Below, in pieces: positions 58,457-64,000 of a DNA stretch of 64,000 nt (the first letter of the stretch is position 1; each line of letters opens with the position of its first letter). Both the position numbers and the translations under genes were made by a program. A model generated the notes under the pieces. It made no database searches and was not told the DNA's origin. It saw only the letters and a program-made list of their open reading frames with translations. The stretch comes from Chenopodium formosanum (taxonomy: Eukaryota; Streptophyta; Magnoliopsida; Caryophyllales; Amaranthaceae). Location: contig CM044860.1 of assembly GCA_024500155.1 (NCBI GenBank), positions 3,394,501 to 3,458,500 of the forward strand, read 5' to 3'.

Positions 58457-61400
58457 ATGGTGTCGGTAAATCCAAACCCTACGCAATCGCAAGGTTTTAA
58501 CCTAGAATTTACGAATTCCGGTATGCCTCTTCCCGGAGTCAACCCTATTCCGCCGGTAAATTCGCCGGTTTACGGCGGTTCTGCTGTTCCGATGACGGAG
58601 GATCACTCTAAGAAAGTGAGGAAGCCATATACGATTACTAAGTCTAGAGAGAGCTGGACTGAACAAGAGCACGATAAGTTTCTAGAAGCTCTTCAATTGT
58701 AAGTTTACTTACTAACTCAATTTCCTTTTTGTTCGTCAATTAGGTTTTTGATTGTGTTTAATTGTTAATATTGATTGAATTATTGGTAGTTTGGTTATGG
58801 TTGTACTCTAAATTTTTTAATTTCATGATGAATTGTGTTGATCAGTGAATATATTTTCAGTTTCTATCGGCTTTGTGGATTAATTGATTGTAATTGCTAT
58901 CATTTTTACAAGAAAATTTGATTTTTGTCATTGTAATTATGTTAGGGATTTGTATTGGATTTGGTGATCATCTTGCTGTTTCTATTTCATTTAGGCATGA
59001 TTAATGTATTTCTTTAATCATCAATATTTTTAATTGTGTCGAAGTAAAATATTGAAACAAAAGTTGATATTTAGAAAGTATTCATTGAAACAATTAAATA
59101 AAATTTCACATGACTGTTTTTTTCTTAAATAAATCATTAGAGTAAGTTAAAGAAAGGAGTTTATGTGAATAGTGTGAAGAGTTAATTACGTCATCTAGTG
59201 TGAATAGAGGAAGTATGTTGGCAGGAAAGAAAAGAGAAATGAACTTTGGACAGTTATAACATGATTTAGTACTAATAAATTTTTAATATTTGAGAGCTTG
59301 AGAGATGTGGTTTGTGTTTTGAAAAGCTGGTGATTCAATAGTATTGTGAAGAGCTACTTGATATAATAACGTAGAAAGTTATGTAAACTTAACGGGTGTA
59401 GTTGATTACAACATGAATCCCTTGATTAATTAGAGGTGGTAGAATATGGATATAAATGTGGATAGTGGTGAACTTTGTCATTGTTGAAGGGTTATTAGAA
59501 TGAAAGGATAATATTTAATAGAGGGTCCTTGATGGATACGTCTATAGGAAAGATTTTGTTAGTATAGGGGTGTTCGCAGTAAGATTTTGGACGCAGTAAC
59601 TTTAAGCAAATTGGAAAATTGTGGTTTGTCGTATCAATGTGGGCTGTGGTGTACTGGTGTGGGTGTGGCAAGTGCTTTTTTTTTTTCTTCTTGTAATTTA
59701 TTTGTAAGCTAGATGGGTGTTTGTGATAGGTTTGAGCGAATGTGTCCTAATTTATTAATACTTCCTTTTCTCCCAATTTATGCCACAGATTTGATCGTGA
59801 TTGGAAGAAAATTGAAGCTTTTATTGGTTCCAAGACAGTAATTCAGGTACATATTGGAGATCTTCTACTTTCCAGATTTTTCATAAAGTGGGGCTGTCAG
59901 AATCATATACCTTGTGTTGTTTGACATCTAAATTCTGTACATTTGTGTCGTACGCAGTTTATGGCCAGTTTAGCTCTTGTTTTATTTATTTATATTTTTT
60001 TATTTAAATGCTGCCATAACCATGTGCTCAATACGGTGGTGGTTATAGTTTGTTTTGTTCTTTTTAAAGCACTTGGGATTAAAAGGGCATCTGGAGATTG
60101 GTAGTTGTTTGTATTTTGTTCTATAGTTTCATTATCTGATAATTCATGGTCCGAAATTTACATCCTCTTACATCCATTACCCCTCATGCTTGATGATTTG
60201 GCTATTATGGACTATTGATGGTCAATTATTATGTTTTTTCGTTGTGATGCAAATTGGGAACGTCCTGCTCATGGACTCTATTTCTTCATTGTTTATGACT
60301 CTGATGATTAAGTAATAACTTGTTAGATTTTGGAGTTGACAAGCAATAACATTGCTGCTCATTGGAGTAGCTTGGATTGAATTGTCTATGATGTTGGTGA
60401 GCCAGTATTACTCTAGCTAATGAGCTTATTCTTGGCTCTCTGTTGCTGATGTATGCTGTTGGTCATGAATTCATGATTCTTGCAGATTCGTAGCCATGCT
60501 CAGAAGTACTTTCTAAAGCTTCAGAAGAGTGGGTCTAATGAACGTGTGCCGCCTCCACGACCAAAGAGGAAAGCAGCCCATCCATACCCGCAAAAGGCTT
60601 CTAAGACTGGTTAGAATGCTAGATTCCCATGTGCCATGTCTGCTTCACTGGTGACCTTTTCTGAGAATTAGTAATTCTTACAAACCTGAATGTTTTGTTT
60701 GCAGCTCCAACGATTAATCAATCTATGGGACAGTATCAGAATTCTCCTGTTGGTGTTTTGGAACCTGGGTATGTTTACCACCATGACCCATCATCAGTCC
60801 TCACCAATCAAAGTGGCAGTGCTCCAGCATCGTCCTGGACTTTTGGGTCTGTGCCAGTTGTCAATACAGCAAACTTGAGAAGAGGTAGATTTCTTAAACA
60901 AATCCCCTTAAAAGGACTAATCTTTTATGTCGTATCTATATTCTACATTTTGGCATTTTGAATAATTATTCCACTTTCTTGAAACCCATTTCTTACTTTT
61001 ATGAATTTTGACTGTTATTCATTTATCTTAAATGTGAAATGAGTTTTATATGGATCTGTACCATCTTTGGATGCTAATGATCTTTGAGATTATAAGTCTC
61101 TGATTCTATATAGAGTGAACTTCTTGTATAAGATAGGTTCTTCAAGAAGGTAGAGATTAACAAAGCAGAATATTATAGATCAATGCGCCTGGAGTTTTCT
61201 TCTAGCTGGTTCATAGTAGTAATTTTGTTTGGGGTAATGAACTGATTTTTTGGCTTAACATATCTGGTTTATTGCAAGTAACTAAACATTAAAGCTTGGA
61301 TTTTGATTGATAATGGTGAAACGGTTACAAAAGATAGGTTAATAGCTTATGGCTATTACTCTCAATAGTGAGTTGAGGTCACAACTCTCCAAGAGTGACT

Positions 61401-63820
61401 TGAGGTCACAACTCTCAACAAGTTTCATCTAATTTTTGCCTGCCTTATTCTTTCCCTTCCCTCTCTATTTATATACTAAGGGACTATTAACCTAGCAAAT
61501 TAATATTACTAAAATACCCATATTACCCCCTTAAGTTAGTCTATTACAGGGTGTGGGGGAAGATGAAAACGAGGGTAAAATACAAAAAATAATTATAGGA
61601 ATTGTACAACTTCAGTTTGCTATCTTAGAAAACATGTATTAAGCAACACAAAAAGGTTGTGACTGGAATTTATCAAGAAGTGGACATAATTTAGCAAGAA
61701 TTGAGGACAGTGATGTATTGTGTATCATAAAAAGCTGGCCTGTGTTCTTAAGAATGATGAAAAGTTAATAATCTGTTGGAAAAATTACCTGAAAGAATCC
61801 AGACTTGAAACTAATCTGGCATGTCTGTCATGCAGATGATGCAGCATTAGCAATGCCCTCAATGACTCCCACAGGTTGCTGCAGCAGCAGCAATGAGAGC
61901 GGAAGTACTTGGCCAACAGCTGGAGCTACGGATCAGACAACTCAGGGAAAGCGTATCAAAGGTATTGTTTCTTGCCATAGTGATTTTTATGTAGATTTGC
62001 CAAATCTGGCCAATTCTCATGACAACATAGTGGGTGTTTGGGTTATTTCCCTTTATTTATTTTTGTATGGTGCTTCAATTTTGTGTTCCTGGATGTATAG
62101 CAATTGTATGATGAAGGATATATCATATACATGTGTTGGGTTCGACCTGGAGTGCTGGCTTGAATTAACTGTTTACTTGTAACATTATTCTCTTTTGGAG
62201 TGTGTGCATTTGTTGACATCTTGGGAACTATCATTCTCTTTACCTTTATTCATGGTTTTTCATCAACCATTCTTTTCTTGTGCTAGCTACTTCTTTTCAC
62301 CTTCAAGTCCTTGTACAGTTGTATATACATCATCTTAGAAAACCCGATTAATTTTTTAAATAGTTGATACTTGATAGTGTCTAAAGCTTCAATTGTTATC
62401 CTTAGCTCCTTACTCTTCATTAAATATTGATTATTGTCCATAGCAATTAAACTGTTACCTTTCTTTTTGCCTTTTGTTCCTATTACTTGACATTAGTTAT
62501 AATGTTTTAATTTAATCTGGGTACATTGACATTTCAGTTGACATACATTTAGTTACGTCTCTGTGTAGCTGTCTTGTGAATTTTATTTTATTTTCCCAGG
62601 TCAGATTGGTTGTTTTGGAAGCCTTTTCTTCACTAGAGATTAGTGTCTCCTTTGCAGCTTTGCTATAGTCTTTAATTTTCTCATTTTAATTACAAATAGA
62701 ATAAAATATTTATTTACCTGCTTCCTTTTTTGTGTTAATTTTCATTGGTTTAATGTAATGTTTACCTTCTTTCATAGTCCTATGATCTGGGTGGAAAAAT
62801 CATCTAAAAAAACAAAAGGAATAGCAAGAAAGGGGAGGATTTAATAGTAGTTAAAATTTCATATATTGTGTCGTAATATAGTATGTGGAGAAAAAAAGAG
62901 CAAAAGGGGCAGGTTGAATAAGAGGTAGTAAGAACAATATGTATTGTCATAAAGTTTCATTTGATAGCTTCCTTATCTGATGTTGCTTTGCATTTTCTTG
63001 TTTTTCTTTATATATCCTGAATTTATATGTGGGTTTCATTAACATGCACCTGATATTCTCTGCATGATCCCTTTTGTTTTTCAATAATACCCTGAGTATG
63101 GTAAACCATGATGTTTACAATTTTAGGATTCTATCTGCCTACTGTATAAATTATGCATTGGCCAGAATATATGCTAACATTTATTTCTGTTCCACTTGAA
63201 GCAGTTGTACCAGACTTTGCTCAGGTTTACAGTTTTATTGGAAGTGTCTTTGATCCCAATGCTCGTGATCACCTGCAGAGGTTAAAGACAATGGACCCAA
63301 TTAATGTTGAAACAGTATGTTTCCTTTTCTCTTATTATTTGGGAAAATAGGAATATATACTACAGAGTAATTATAATGTCCCTGAGTGGTTTGAATTCTT
63401 TTGAGTTCTTTTCTTGCTGCTTGATCTTGAAGCATCTGATATGTATGTGATTGATTTTTGATTGACATGATAGTTTCAGCATTTTCTGAGAAGTTTCTCT
63501 TATGTTTATGAACAGCACTATTTTTAAATATCTAATGATGTGTCTTCTGATATCTTACCAGGTATTGCTGTTGATGAGAAATCTTTCAGTCAATTTGCTT
63601 AGCCCTGAATTTGAGGAATATGTAAGTGCACTTTGTTTTTAGACATTAGTTACTTCTTAAATTTTTTATTTTATTTTATTTAGTGTTGATGTTGTGTTTT
63701 TCATTGTGGCAGCGGAAGTTATTTTCATCATATGATGCGGAGTCTGGTAAAACTAGGTCATGTAGTCATCTCTTGCCAGCTCAAGATAACTCCAAGACTG
63801 TAATTCCTGCTGTTTACTAA
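58457..63820 (+). CDS. RVE: REVEILLE-like single-MYB transcription factor (LCL/RVE8 clade)
   Basis: Eight exons: 58457-58698, 59789-59846, 60486-60609, 60705-60884, 61836-61961, 63205-63314, 63562-63621 and 63713-63820. They give 335 codons plus stop. The MYB-like domain spans about residues 64-112 (RESWTEQEHDKFLEALQL, FDRDWKKIEAFIGSK) and carries SHAQKYF at 103-109, the plant CCA1/RVE signature, followed by a proline/basic patch (PPPRPKRKAA). The C-terminal block VVPDFAQVYSFIGSVFDP and the VLLLMRNLSVNL segment are the LCL domain. That domain separates RVE3/4/5/6/8 from CCA1/LHY and lets these activators recruit LNK co-activators in evening gene expression. I chose the ATG at 58457; the same frame stays open 9 codons further upstream, but only to a TTG. 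Exon 6 has two possible acceptors three bases apart. By position the Arabidopsis counterpart is RVE3/ASG4, though RVE6-like is possible. Confidence 0.93.
61369..61418. repeat. Short tandem repeat in RVE intron 5
   Basis: GTGAGTTGAGGTCACAACTCTC is repeated almost exactly as GTGACTTGAGGTCACAACTCTC after a 2-nt gap. TTGAGGTCACAACTC is itself partly palindromic. It lies at the edge of a segment (about 61370-61560) that could be old LTR sequence. Confidence 0.6.
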
Positions 63821-64000
63821 TCAAGAAGGTATCAGTCGGGTATCAGATTTGTTTACTCTCTTTTTCATTTCCCCTTCATGATATGACCGCGTATACGATA
63901 TTTCCAGTGGAAGTTAGCAGTACACAAGTTTGGATGATCCTAAACAACCAGATGTTCCATGTAGTTGTATTTGTGTAATGTGCATGCTCTCTGCGAGTTT

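Noticed and set aside
1..64000. CRISPR arrays, operons, Shine-Dalgarno sites, rRNA or phage-like modules
   Set aside because: None seen; the genes are spliced plant nuclear genes and the repeats are transposon-derived.

Overview
This window is nuclear DNA from a flowering plant. The evidence is spliced genes with GT..AG introns, a photosystem II antenna gene, plant-only families (ACC synthase, HIPP, ANGUSTIFOLIA, REVEILLE), AT-rich intergenic DNA, and plant LTR retrotransposons, MITEs and SINEs. The recurrent intergenic TACTCCGTA motif and the CTGAACTGAA-rich MITEs suggest the beet/spinach/goosefoot group (Caryophyllales). That last assignment is inference from impression, not from an alignment.

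Six protein-coding genes can be modelled exon by exon with consistent phases. They are: an ACC synthase (8855-12151, +); a lysine/glutamate-rich heavy-metal-associated isoprenylated protein, HIPP (17537-19844, -); the minor antenna protein CP26/LHCB5 (25597-27720, +); a protein of unknown function resembling Arabidopsis At1g01500 (46440-49205, +); the CtBP-like ANGUSTIFOLIA (52077-57158, +); and a REVEILLE/LHY-CCA1-like single-MYB factor (58457-63820, +). Leaving out LHCB5, the order ACS, HIPP, At1g01500-like, AN, RVE is the order I know for Arabidopsis At1g01480 to At1g01520. The window therefore appears to be an old conserved eudicot gene block, loosened by transposons and carrying an LHCB5 gene in its middle. 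The genes belong to unrelated pathways (ethylene synthesis, metal or protein binding, light harvesting, cell shape, clock output), so the block is positional rather than operon-like.

Region by region: 1-2440 is a tandem duplication carrying a solo LTR, a Mutator-like MITE and a Harbinger-like MITE that can be put in relative order. 2440-8600 is intergenic with small MITEs. 8.6-12.2 kb is the ACC synthase. 12.2-17.4 kb is intergenic with a stowaway-like MITE and a SINE. 17.5-20 kb is the HIPP gene. 20-25.4 kb is intergenic with MITEs, a solo LTR and a SINE. 25.4-27.8 kb is LHCB5. 27.8-45.2 kb is a transposon-rich block holding LTR fragments, a 701-bp Mutator-like element with a 9-bp target duplication, and a copia element (32189-45105) split by a younger 8.3-kb LTR retrotransposon (32661-41009). 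46.4-64 kb is gene-dense.

I see no CRISPR array, prokaryotic feature, rRNA or confident tRNA gene, and I did not find a candidate for a wholly new biochemical system. The most rewarding parts are the nested transposons: a young element with dead coding DNA and near-identical LTRs, and a poly-T insertion scar that the copia element later entered. Next come the conserved gene block and the glycine-patterned unknown protein.
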